Source: CCMP332 sp040218795 (GTDB lineage: Bacteria > Bacteroidota > Bacteroidia > Cytophagales > CCMP332). From it: a DNA stretch of 64,000 bases. The DNA is taken from positions 248,001 through 312,000 of the forward strand of contig JAVJQT010000005.1 of NCBI GenBank assembly GCA_040218795.1, read 5' to 3'. Positions 34,666-42,348 of the stretch are shown here, in pieces; the stretch's first letter is position 1; each line of letters starts with the position of its first letter. A program made the position numbers and the translations under genes. The notes under the pieces were generated by a model. The model was not told where the DNA came from. It searched no databases and saw only the letters and a program-made list of their open reading frames with translations.

Positions 34666-35834
34666 TGAATTTCGATTTCTTAAAATATAAAATCCCAAAT
34701 ACACTGATTAGCCTGGAGGTCTATTTTGAAAATTCAGAAATGAAGTTGAATTCATTTTTGTTGACAAATAAAAATGGAGAGGTCGGCATAAATGAAATAT
34801 TAAGAGAGGAAAAACTAAATCACAATTTGCCAACGGTTCTAAATATTTCAATTGAAGAAATAATCTCTAAAAAATTTCAGACTGAAAATGAAGTCAAAGC
34901 CTTTTATTCAGCTTTTAAATCCGATGACTTCTATATACAGGAAATCGAATTAGAAAATTTCAAATTGGTCAATTTGATTAGAAAGAAAAAACTTGAAGAA
35001 ATCCTGAATCAACAGGACATCGCATCAATCAAAATAATTGCTATTAACCTGAACGGAAGTATAGTATTAGATTTTTTAAACAGAACAAACATTCCAAAAA
35101 CATCATTTATTTGCGGCAGCCATAATTATATTTTCGATCAAAAAACATGGAAATATGAATTTGTGAAAGATAGCTATGGTTCGAATGAAATACTGTTGTT
35201 ATCCGAGAAATTTAAGGAAAAAATGATGCTGCCATTTTTCAGCGCCTTTTATCTTTTTGAAGGAAACAAAAAGCAATATTTTTTATACGATGTAGACATA
35301 AGTAAAACGCTCGATGATCTGGTTTTTCATCACAATTCAAAACGCATTTTAAAGTCATTCATCCTTTTCTGTTCGATTTTGTTCGGATTGCACATTGCCA
35401 TTTCATCCCTACTCAATATCAGTAAATCCAAACTTCAAAATAGAAATCAGGAGCAGTTAAATCTTATTCAAAGCCATGAAAAACTACTTGGTGAAAACAG
35501 ACAATTAGAGGAATCCATTTTAAACGCCGGTTTGAAAATTGAATACCCTCTCTCTTACCTAATTGATCAAATTGCTTTGAAAAGTAGCAGAGAAATAAAA
35601 TTTGAAAGACTTCAGGTTTTTCAGTCGTATTATCAACAAAACGATAAGGAAAAATCCAATAGTGCTGCTAAACACATAATAATTGAAGGCCACTCTAAAA
35701 ACAATCAATCTCTTAATAATTGGACCAAATCCTTGAAAAAACTGGATCTGTTTAAATCTATATCCTTGAATAAGATTAAATCAAATTCTGAAAATTCAAT
35801 TGATTTTGAATTGCAGATCAATTTAAAACCATGA
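34665..35834 (+). CDS. GspL/PilMN-like assembly protein
   Basis: Bitopic inner-membrane protein: a cytoplasmic domain (1-230), one membrane helix (about 231-250, SFILFCSILFGLHIAISSLL), then a coiled-coil and a small periplasmic domain to 389. This topology matches GspL, equivalent to PilM plus PilN, which recruits the ATPase. Sequence is too diverged for clear motifs, so the call rests on topology and on its place between the secretin and the PilO-like gene. It starts within the secretin stop (TAATG). Confidence 0.65.
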   Translation: MNFDFLKYKIPNTLISLEVYFENSEMKLNSFLLTNKNGEVGINEILREEKLNHNLPTVLNISIEEIISKKFQTENEVKAFYSAFKSDDFYIQEIELENFKLVNLIRKKKLEEILNQQDIASIKIIAINLNGSIVLDFLNRTNIPKTSFICGSHNYIFDQKTWKYEFVKDSYGSNEILLLSEKFKEKMMLPFFSAFYLFEGNKKQYFLYDVDISKTLDDLVFHHNSKRILKSFILFCSILFGLHIAISSLLNISKSKLQNRNQEQLNLIQSHEKLLGENRQLEESILNAGLKIEYPLSYLIDQIALKSSREIKFERLQVFQSYYQQNDKEKSNSAAKHIIIEGHSKNNQSLNNWTKSLKKLDLFKSISLNKIKSNSENSIDFELQINLKP

Positions 35835-36343
35835 ATCATAAGAAAGTCTTTCATATCGAAATATTGATTTCTGCAATGCTGATAATGGCTTTTGTCACAT
35901 ATAGCATTTACGATGTCCATCGATCTGCCAAAGAGTGGTTCGTGCTAGCAAATCCGCAATTCAATTCGAAGGACATCAGTATTGAAATTGAATATCTTAA
36001 AAAGAAAAATGAAATCTTAAGACAATCGCAGATAAGCTTAAAACAGGAAGAAGCAAGTGAAAAGCTAATGACTTTTTTTACATCAGATGATTGTGATTTT
36101 TCATTGTACAAAATGGAAAAAGCAAATTTAATATCCATAAAAAACGCGGATGTTCTCGAATCAAAACTAGAATTAAAAGGAGGCTTTAAAGCCATATTAA
36201 AAGGGCTTTATAATTTCGAAAAACAAGGTAAATTAGGACGCATCTCCTATCTGGAATTTTATAAGAACAAAAACTCAAAAAATCAATCTGAGCTTTACTG
36301 TTCTCTAACAATCAATGCTTTAAGTCAGGAAAATCATGAATAA
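35831..36343 (+). CDS. GspM/PilO-like assembly protein
   Basis: A short cytoplasmic start, one membrane helix (about 9-28, EILISAMLIMAFVTYSIYD), a coiled-coil stretch, and a small alpha/beta periplasmic domain (about 75-165). Size and layout match GspM or PilO, the partner of GspL/PilN. It overlaps the previous gene by 4 bp and the next by 8 bp. Assignment by position and topology. Confidence 0.6.
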   Translation: MNHKKVFHIEILISAMLIMAFVTYSIYDVHRSAKEWFVLANPQFNSKDISIEIEYLKKKNEILRQSQISLKQEEASEKLMTFFTSDDCDFSLYKMEKANLISIKNADVLESKLELKGGFKAILKGLYNFEKQGKLGRISYLEFYKNKNSKNQSELYCSLTINALSQENHE

Positions 36344-36716
36344 AAACCTAATGTATGCCCTTGTGTCGATTTTATTCATTTCATGTGAGCAAATCCTTGA
36401 AGAGGATATTCAAAAAAAAGAAGTTGAATTAATTATCCCGGCAAATGGTATCCGCCTTTCAATGCAGAATGTAGGTTTTCTTTGGGAAGGCATTGACGGT
36501 GCCGAAAGTTATAGATTGCAAATTGTAAATCCGGATTTCACTGTTCCGCAAACATTGGTTCTCGATACCTTAATCCATAAAAAGTCTTTTAGGCAATATC
36601 TTGATTTGGGGAAATATGAATGGCGGGTCAGAGCTGAAAACTCAGCCTATCAAAGCGATTTCACCACTTACGTATTTTGGGTTGATACGCTTAATTCTTC
36701 AAGAATATCAAAATGA
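36336..36716 (+). CDS. Operon lipoprotein with fibronectin-like fold
   Basis: Lipobox LFISC gives lipidated cysteine 17. The remaining about 110 residues form one beta-sandwich-like domain (VGFLWEGIDGAESYRLQIVNPDF ... YEWRVRAENSAY) similar to FN3-type modules that read out extracellular ligands. In a secretion operon a small lipoprotein could act as the secretin pilotin. No homology to known pilotins is visible. Confidence 0.6.
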   Translation: MNKNLMYALVSILFISCEQILEEDIQKKEVELIIPANGIRLSMQNVGFLWEGIDGAESYRLQIVNPDFTVPQTLVLDTLIHKKSFRQYLDLGKYEWRVRAENSAYQSDFTTYVFWVDTLNSSRISK

Positions 36717-37183
36717 AAAAGAAATTGCCGACCTTTCTTCTGATCATATTTGCAATTGGACTTTGGTCTTTTATTGGCATAAAAGTTTTCTCTTTTATTG
36801 AAAATGGACCCTCTATGACTCAAGGTGATTTCAGAACTAAAAAAGAGCTGTTCGTAGAATCAAAAAAAGACTATAAACTTAGCCTTAACTATCCCGATCC
36901 ATTTAATGAAGAAATTATTACACCTCCGTCCGAAAAACGTAAAAAAGTTGACCATAAGCAAACACTATACGCTCTATCGCCAAATAAAATAGACTGCATT
37001 TATAAAGGGTCTTTCAAGAATAAAAATGAATTGATAATCGCAATTCGTTTTGATCAAAAAGATTTATTGCTCAGGCAAGATGAGGAAGTTCAGGGCATCA
37101 GCTTATTAGATGTATTTCAGGATTCTGCCAGAATCAAATATCGAGGTCATTCTTATACCATTTTCAAAAAAGGCCATTTATGA
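36713..37183 (+). CDS. GspC/PilP-like inner-membrane linker
   Basis: One N-terminal membrane helix (about 6-27), a proline-containing linker (about 50-80) and a compact beta domain at the C-terminus (IYKGSFKNKNELIIAIRFD ... GISLLDVFQDSARIKYRGHSYTI). This matches the HR domain of GspC and the beta-sandwich of PilP, which connect the inner-membrane platform to the secretin N-domain. It overlaps both neighbours by 4 bp. Confidence 0.65.
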   Translation: MKKKLPTFLLIIFAIGLWSFIGIKVFSFIENGPSMTQGDFRTKKELFVESKKDYKLSLNYPDPFNEEIITPPSEKRKKVDHKQTLYALSPNKIDCIYKGSFKNKNELIIAIRFDQKDLLLRQDEEVQGISLLDVFQDSARIKYRGHSYTIFKKGHL

Positions 37184-38418
37184 AATTCAATAAAAAAATT
37201 TCCGGCCATGCATTGCTTTATGCCCTTATTGTGACAAGCATCATTACAATAATGAGTTCTTTCGCATTATTAAAATTGTCAAATTCTAAATTTATTAAAC
37301 TCAAAAGAAGCACGAGGGCTAAACTAATTGAAGCAGAAAGAAATCTGCTAAAACTGGCTCTTAGTAAATTCTTTCAACCTGAAGCCGATGAAAATCCCTT
37401 TGTTATTAATTTAATTGAAAATATAAACAGCTCAGTTTATAAAGGCAATTGGGGAGCATTTGAATTGCTCATTTTAAAAAATACCTGCGATTTAGATTCG
37501 CTGATTTCATTTGCATTGATCGGAGAACTGAATTATAGATATAGAAATGCCGCAATCTATTTAAAAAACCAAAATCAGGCATTAAATATGTCGGGGCATG
37601 CATTGATACGTGGCAATGCTTATTTGCCAAAAGCAGGGATTAGAAAAGCAATAATCAATGGCGAAGCGTTTAGTGGAAAAAAGTTAGTTTATGGCGAAAC
37701 ATTTATTAGTTCTCAGCAAATTCCGGAACCTGATTTTAGCGGACTCAATAATTTTATTGTTAAACACCGGTTAGGTATTAATGAAAATACAAACATTCGT
37801 GACAGCATTCTGAATTCCTTTGCCGCGCCTTGCAAATACTTAAATTTTAAACGAAATGCCATTTTAAATGAATGTTATTATAAGGGTAATATCATCATCA
37901 CCGCTTCAGAAAAAATTTATGTTTCAAATAAATCCGAATTAGAGGATGTAATTCTAATAGCACCTCAAATTGAAATTGAAGAAGGAAGCAATTTATGTGC
38001 ACAATTAATTGCCAGTGAGCAAATAATAATATCAGAGAGCTGTATTTTGAAATACCCTTCTCTTATCTTTCTGGAAGAAAATGAAAAAAATGGTTTAATC
38101 CGTGTTGCGAAGAATTCAAAAATCCAGGGTTTGCTGGTATATAAATCCTCTGAATTAATAAATCAAAAAGCAAGGCTATTTATAGATCAAGGTGTAGAAT
38201 TTACGGGCTTACTCTATTCGGAAAGTAAAGTCGATTTAAAGGGAGATATAACCGGAACAATTATTTGTGATAATGTTCAGTACAGCACTGAACAGAATTT
38301 GTACTTGTCATCACTTCACAATGTAAACATTGATAACAACGCACTGCCGAATTATTTTTCCTTAACCGGCATTTATGAAAACAAGTCCGATAAATTCATT
38401 ATGAAATGGCTAAATTAA
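37180..38418 (+). CDS. GspK-like pseudopilin with beta-helix-like body
   Basis: The N-terminus, KISG|HALLYALIVTSIITIMSSFALL, looks like a prepilin with Gly at -1 and Tyr rather than Glu at +5. Among classical pseudopilins only GspK lacks Glu5. The position before the I/J-like genes also fits GspK. The body (residues about 100-400), however, is not the known GspK helical domain. It is a run of short hydrophobic strands with N/G turns (MSGHALIRGNAYLP ... IIITASEKIYVSNKSEL ... VDLKGDITGTIICD) suggesting a right-handed beta-helix. A composite tip protein is the likely reading. Confidence 0.6.
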   Translation: MKFNKKISGHALLYALIVTSIITIMSSFALLKLSNSKFIKLKRSTRAKLIEAERNLLKLALSKFFQPEADENPFVINLIENINSSVYKGNWGAFELLILKNTCDLDSLISFALIGELNYRYRNAAIYLKNQNQALNMSGHALIRGNAYLPKAGIRKAIINGEAFSGKKLVYGETFISSQQIPEPDFSGLNNFIVKHRLGINENTNIRDSILNSFAAPCKYLNFKRNAILNECYYKGNIIITASEKIYVSNKSELEDVILIAPQIEIEEGSNLCAQLIASEQIIISESCILKYPSLIFLEENEKNGLIRVAKNSKIQGLLVYKSSELINQKARLFIDQGVEFTGLLYSESKVDLKGDITGTIICDNVQYSTEQNLYLSSLHNVNIDNNALPNYFSLTGIYENKSDKFIMKWLN

Positions 38419-38750
38419 AAGTCTCCGCTTCCACTCTACCTGAACTAATAATAGCAACACTTATAATATGCATTTGCTTTGTGGGCTTTTCACAAAGCAT
38501 GCTTCACTTCTTTGCTCCGGAATACTTGTCAAAATCAGAAAGTATTCAAAGTTTTCTCGAAAAACTTGAAAGCGAAATATTAAATGATGATAATTTCCCG
38601 CAAAGTTTGAATTCTTACAGAAGCACTGAGATCGAGATTCAATTGAGCGATTTATTCAATTCAGATTCATTATTGCTGGTAACACTAATTTACTCTGATA
38701 AACAGGGCACACATTCAATAGTAAAAAACTTCATCTATGTTAAAGATTAA
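38406..38750 (+). CDS. GspI-like minor pseudopilin
   Basis: Prepilin signal with predicted cleavage A8|S9 (SA|STLPELI), Glu at +5 (E13) and a following hydrophobic helix (IIATLIICICFVGF). The small C-terminal domain brings the protein to 114 residues, the size of GspI/PilV-like minor pilins. It overlaps the GspK-like gene by 13 bp and the next by 14 bp. Confidence 0.65.
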   Translation: MAKLKVSASTLPELIIATLIICICFVGFSQSMLHFFAPEYLSKSESIQSFLEKLESEILNDDNFPQSLNSYRSTEIEIQLSDLFNSDSLLLVTLIYSDKQGTHSIVKNFIYVKD

Positions 38751-39198
38751 AGCATTTACACTTATTGAGATGTTGATTGGGATTAGTTTAATTGTAATCA
38801 TTCTTGCTTTTGCATTTAACGCTTTACTTAAGAGTAAAACACTAATTTCTAAAATTGACAATAAGCTATTAATGAGAAATGAAATGGAAATCTTTCTTTT
38901 CGCATTTCAAAATGATGTATATAAGAGCAGTCACCATGAGATGAATCCAAATAAAATAATATTTAAACATCACGATAAACAGATCAGATATACTTTTACA
39001 CAGGATTATATCTTCAGATACGGTATAAAAACAGATAGCTTTAAACTTGGAGATGCAGAACTAATATCTTCGACAATTGATAAAATAAATTATTCGATTC
39101 AATTGCAATTTCCATTTCATCAGAAAATTCAACGTTTTTACTTCTATAAGAACTATTCATGTGCCGATCTGATGGAAAATAATAAAAGCAGAAAATGA
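38737..39198 (+). CDS. GspJ-like minor pseudopilin
   Basis: Predicted cleavage A6|F7 (KA|FTLIEML) with Glu at +5 (E11), a hydrophobic helix to about residue 27, then a 125-residue globular domain rich in beta strands. Leader length and size fit GspJ or GspH. It overlaps the platform gene by 4 bp. Confidence 0.7.
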   Translation: MLKIKAFTLIEMLIGISLIVIILAFAFNALLKSKTLISKIDNKLLMRNEMEIFLFAFQNDVYKSSHHEMNPNKIIFKHHDKQIRYTFTQDYIFRYGIKTDSFKLGDAELISSTIDKINYSIQLQFPFHQKIQRFYFYKNYSCADLMENNKSRK

Positions 39199-40322
39199 GA
39201 ATTTCTGAAATCCATAGCGAGCCAAAAAACAGAGCAAATGATACTTTACATGAAATTCTAAATGCAAAAATCGATATTTCGAATTTCAATTTTCTATTTG
39301 GAGACCGTTATAAAGAAGAATTCTATTCCGAATTGGGGGTTTTACTGGATTCCGGTTTAGATCTTCGCTCGGCGCTCGACTTGTTTTGTTCCAATCTTAA
39401 AAAGAAAGCATTGATTCAGAAGTTTAACAATGTACAGACTGAGATTATAAAAGGGGTCGCCTTAAGCAGGGCTATGCAAAAGCAAGGCTTGATTTCCGAT
39501 TATGAATTCTACTCGCTGGAGATAGGAGAAGAATCGGGGAAAACGATCAGAATACTCAATGAACTCGCTTTGTATTTTCAGAATAAAATCAAACAAAAAC
39601 AGCTTATAACCCAGGCCCTCTCCTATCCAATTGTAGTTACAGCCACCGCCATTCTGGCGATTGTGTTTATGCTGACCTTTGTCGTACCGCTTTTTGCGGG
39701 AATCTTCCAGCGTATGGGCCAGGATTTGCCATTAATTACTCAGATCATTCTCAATCTATCCAATTGGTTGATAAATAATTCACTCATTTTGTTTCTGGCT
39801 CTGACTCTCACTCTCATTTCTATTCGATTAATTCGTAAAAAGACTTGGTTTCAATCTATTTTAATCAAACTGATTCTAAAAAGCCCTTTCCTGGGAAATT
39901 ATATCCTCAAAATTCAGTTTATCCGTTTTTGTAATTCCATGGCTTTACTCCATTCTTCCGGTGTCAATATTGTTCGAAGTCTTGATCTTTTAAGCAAGAT
40001 GATCAACTTTTATCCCCTCAAAACAGCATTACCCGAAATCAAAAACGAGATCATCAAAGGAAAACGTTTTCATGAAACACTGGCCTCTTATTCCATTTTC
40101 CCGGGAAAAATGATTGCCCTCTTGAAAGTAGGTGAAGAAGTAAACAAACTCGATGAATTCTTCTCAAAAATCGCCGCGCAATACGAGAAAGAACTCGAAA
40201 CCCAAAGCTCAGTTCTCGGATCTGTATTAGAGCCTATAATTCTGGTCTTCCTGGGTGCAGTGGTGACTTTTATTTTGATAGCGATGTATCTGCCGCTTTT
40301 TGATTTGAATCGATTGTTTTAG
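39195..40322 (+). CDS. GspF/PilC-type platform protein
   Basis: Polytopic inner-membrane base of the pseudopilus. Two T2SSF domains are visible, near 40-165 (ELGVLLDSGLDLRSALDLF; ALSYPIVVTATAILAIVFMLTFVVPLFAGIF) and near 240-370 (FCNSMALLHSSGVNIVRSLDLLS; GSVLEPIILVFLGAVVTFILIAMYLPLFDL). An N-terminal extension of about 35 residues is extra. It is the last gene of the operon. Confidence 0.92.
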   Translation: MRISEIHSEPKNRANDTLHEILNAKIDISNFNFLFGDRYKEEFYSELGVLLDSGLDLRSALDLFCSNLKKKALIQKFNNVQTEIIKGVALSRAMQKQGLISDYEFYSLEIGEESGKTIRILNELALYFQNKIKQKQLITQALSYPIVVTATAILAIVFMLTFVVPLFAGIFQRMGQDLPLITQIILNLSNWLINNSLILFLALTLTLISIRLIRKKTWFQSILIKLILKSPFLGNYILKIQFIRFCNSMALLHSSGVNIVRSLDLLSKMINFYPLKTALPEIKNEIIKGKRFHETLASYSIFPGKMIALLKVGEEVNKLDEFFSKIAAQYEKELETQSSVLGSVLEPIILVFLGAVVTFILIAMYLPLFDLNRLF

Positions 40323-40372
40323 TTAATTAATTTGATACTTACGTTAAGCGTTACTAAATTAGACAATACTAA

Positions 40373-40654
40373 TTGATTAAAACATTTGGAAATAAGGGCA
40401 GTGAGTTGATATGGAATGTAGTTCAGACACTAAAATACCTCTTGTCAATTCAGAATATTGCCTGAAATAAGTTAAGGATGATTAATGCTTCAGAAAATTT
40501 AAATGATTTAAGAGTTCCACCTTCAAATCGACTCGAAAAGTTAAGTGGTAATTTGAAGGATTATTTTAGCATCAGAATTAATAGGCAATGGAGGATTATT
40601 TTCAAATGGAAAGATCAAAATGCATATGGAGTAATTATTATTGATTATCACTAA
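40373..40654 (+). pseudogene. higB: HigB-type toxin gene with an in-frame stop
   Basis: From TTG at 40373 a 93-codon frame encodes a RelE/HigB-family mRNA interferase: IKTFGNKGSELIW at the start, then KLRMINASENLNDLRVPPSNRLEKL and YFSIRINRQWRIIFKW. It ends in VIIIDYH, overlapping the antitoxin start by one base. Codon 31 is TGA (40463-40465) where homologues usually have a basic residue; a single CGA-to-TGA change would explain it. A restart at ATG 40478 would give only the C-terminal 58 residues. Confidence 0.75.
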
Positions 40655-40941
40655 TGAAAAATCTCAAAAACATACATCCCGGAGAAATTCTCAATGAAGA
40701 ATTTTTGAAGCCGATGAAAATTAGTGCTTATAGATTGGCAAAGGATACTTTCCTTCCCCAGACCAGGATCTCAGAAATTATTAAAGGAAGAAGAAGAATC
40801 ACTGCTGATACTGCCTTAAGATTTTCACAATTTTTTGGCAACAGTGAAAAATTCTGGCTCAATCTTCAAATGGAATATGATGTTGAGGAAGAGCTTAGGA
40901 ATAATTCTGAACTGATTGGTAAAATTGAAAGATATGCTTGA
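40654..40941 (+). CDS. higA: HigA-family antitoxin (XRE helix-turn-helix)
   Basis: DNA-binding antitoxin of 95 residues. It begins NIHPGEILNEEFLKPMKISAYRLAKDTFLPQTRISEIIKGRRRITADTALRFSQFFG, the typical HigA helix-turn-helix, and continues with SEKFWLNLQMEYDVE. The ORF is intact even though the adjacent toxin is interrupted. HigA proteins usually repress their own operon. Confidence 0.92.
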   Translation: MKNLKNIHPGEILNEEFLKPMKISAYRLAKDTFLPQTRISEIIKGRRRITADTALRFSQFFGNSEKFWLNLQMEYDVEEELRNNSELIGKIERYA

Positions 40942-41154
40942 ATCTCAAGGTTAATCGGAGTTTATTTCGGATAGCTCAAATTGAGAGATAATAAGTATTT
41001 GTACATCTTGCCCTTTTTCAATCATTTATACGATTACTAGTTGTTGTGAATTCTAATATTTTAAATAAATAATCCTCGCTCTACAAATACAAAACTTATG
41101 ACATTCCAAGTGTTACCATTAGTATATACTTTTTGTTTATTATAACTTTATAAA

Positions 41155-41394
41155 ATGAAGAACTTATCATTAAAACTTGACGAGGAGGTTTTTGAAGAGT
41201 CTGAAAAGATTATAAAAAAGATTGGGCTAGCTAGAAACCGCTATTTTAACGAAGCCATTGATTTATACAATAAAATTCATCAAAGAAGGCTGCTTCAAAA
41301 AAAACTCAAGAAAGAATCATATCTGACTAGAGAAGAATCAATTTCTGTATTGATGGAGTTTGAAGACTTAGAATATGGTGATAAAGCAATTTGA
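41155..41394 (+). CDS. Ribbon-helix-helix-like antitoxin of the MazF-type toxin
   Basis: A 79-residue protein beginning MKNLSLKLDEEVFEESEKI, which looks like a ribbon-helix-helix strand and first helix. A K-rich middle and an acidic C-terminus (SVLMEFEDLEYGD) follow and could occupy the toxin's active site. It overlaps the toxin gene by 20 bp, the usual antitoxin-first arrangement. Confidence 0.8.
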   Translation: MKNLSLKLDEEVFEESEKIIKKIGLARNRYFNEAIDLYNKIHQRRLLQKKLKKESYLTREESISVLMEFEDLEYGDKAI

Positions 41395-41725
41395 AGTTTG
41401 GCTGGCAGATTTAAATCCAAGAAATGGCACTGAGTCCGGAAAAGTTAGACCGGTTCTTGTTATTCAAACTAATCTATTAAACCGAATCTCTCATCCTTCC
41501 ACTATAATTCTGCCAATCACCAGTAATGTCAATAAAGATTCCGAAATCTTAAGAGTATTTCTCAATAATGGGCAATCAGGGCTTGCAAAGGATAGTGATA
41601 TAATGCTTGATCAAATTCGATCAATTGATAATCGAAGGCTTGCTAAAAAGTTGGGGCAAATTGGAGTACAAGAAATCAAAAAAATTAAAGAAAATCTTAA
41701 AATTATTTTGGATTTAGAGATTTGA
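41375..41725 (+). CDS. MazF/PemK-family mRNA interferase toxin
   Basis: Sequence-specific endoribonuclease of 116 residues. Family features: FEVWLADLNPRNGTESGKVRPVLVIQTN at the N-terminus (substrate loop and catalytic Arg), TIILPITSN, then SGLAKDSDIMLDQIRSIDNRRL. The active-site Arg (KVRP) and Ser/Thr residues are intact, so it should be functional and controlled by the upstream antitoxin. Confidence 0.93.
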   Translation: MVIKQFEVWLADLNPRNGTESGKVRPVLVIQTNLLNRISHPSTIILPITSNVNKDSEILRVFLNNGQSGLAKDSDIMLDQIRSIDNRRLAKKLGQIGVQEIKKIKENLKIILDLEI

Positions 41726-41751
41726 TACGGCATTCGCCATTGTAACCTTCC

Positions 41752-41838
41752 TCAATTCGTCCTCGCCTGCCTGTCCGGTTTAGCTGCCGTAGTTTAAACC
41801 AATAATCGAAGGCTTGGTAGGCAGGCGAGGACTATTGA
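41752..41838. repeat. GC-rich long inverted repeat (possible MITE/REP-type element)
   Basis: GTCCTCGCCTGCCT (41759-41772) and AGGCAGGCGAGGAC (41819-41832) are perfect 14-bp arms, extended by TCAAT/ATTGA after a small bulge. The 46-nt loop contains a nested GGTTTA...TAAACC pair. The GC content of the arms is far above the surrounding DNA. It sits between the MazF-type gene and a convergent small gene and could also stop transcription. Confidence 0.75.
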
Positions 41839-41850
41839 AGAGTAAGATTT

Positions 41851-42063
41851 TTACTTTTTCAGCTTTTTCTCAATTTCCTTTATTCTCTTTTCATGGTCCG
41901 AGAATTGATCTGATGTAAATGCCATATAATCCCCCATATCTTCGCGAAAGATCTTAAAAGAATCGCTCAAACCCTTAATGCCTTCATTCAGAAATGAAAT
42001 TTTTGCATCCATAGAATTCAGGCTTCGACTGACTTTCTTTTCAAATTCTTCTCTTCTTTTCAT
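41851..42063 (-). CDS. Small coiled-coil protein
   Basis: Not assigned to a family. A 70-residue, highly charged protein with heptad-like spacing throughout (MDAKISFLNEGIKGLSDSFKIF ... HEKRIKEIEKKLKK), consistent with a single coiled coil. No signal peptide or catalytic motif. It could be a decayed relative of larger coiled-coil proteins. Confidence 0.5.
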   Translation of the reverse strand: MKRREEFEKKVSRSLNSMDAKISFLNEGIKGLSDSFKIFREDMGDYMAFTSDQFSDHEKRIKEIEKKLKK

Positions 42064-42348
42064 TGAATAAAAATAAATATCCTCAACCTATTAAAGACAT
42101 GTTAAATTAAAAAATTCTCAACTTATTTTAACGGTATTTTTAAAATCACAGTTTAATAAAAAAGTTTCAAGCCCTAACCTCCTCTCCCGCTTGCTATGTC
42201 TTCAACTCAATGAGCTATATGCAGGCCATGAATAATTGCAATGAGCTTAAAAAAGTCTTTTAATATTCGATGTAAGTAATTGCTAAAAGTTTGACCTAAG
42301 TTTTGTTATAAGCATTATAAATTCACAATACACTATCCAAATCAACAC

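Noticed and set aside
40373..40654. TGA recoding (selenocysteine or alternative code) in the higB frame
   Set aside because: No SECIS-like hairpin was seen after the codon, and other genes in the window use TGA as a normal stop; a nonsense mutation is simpler.
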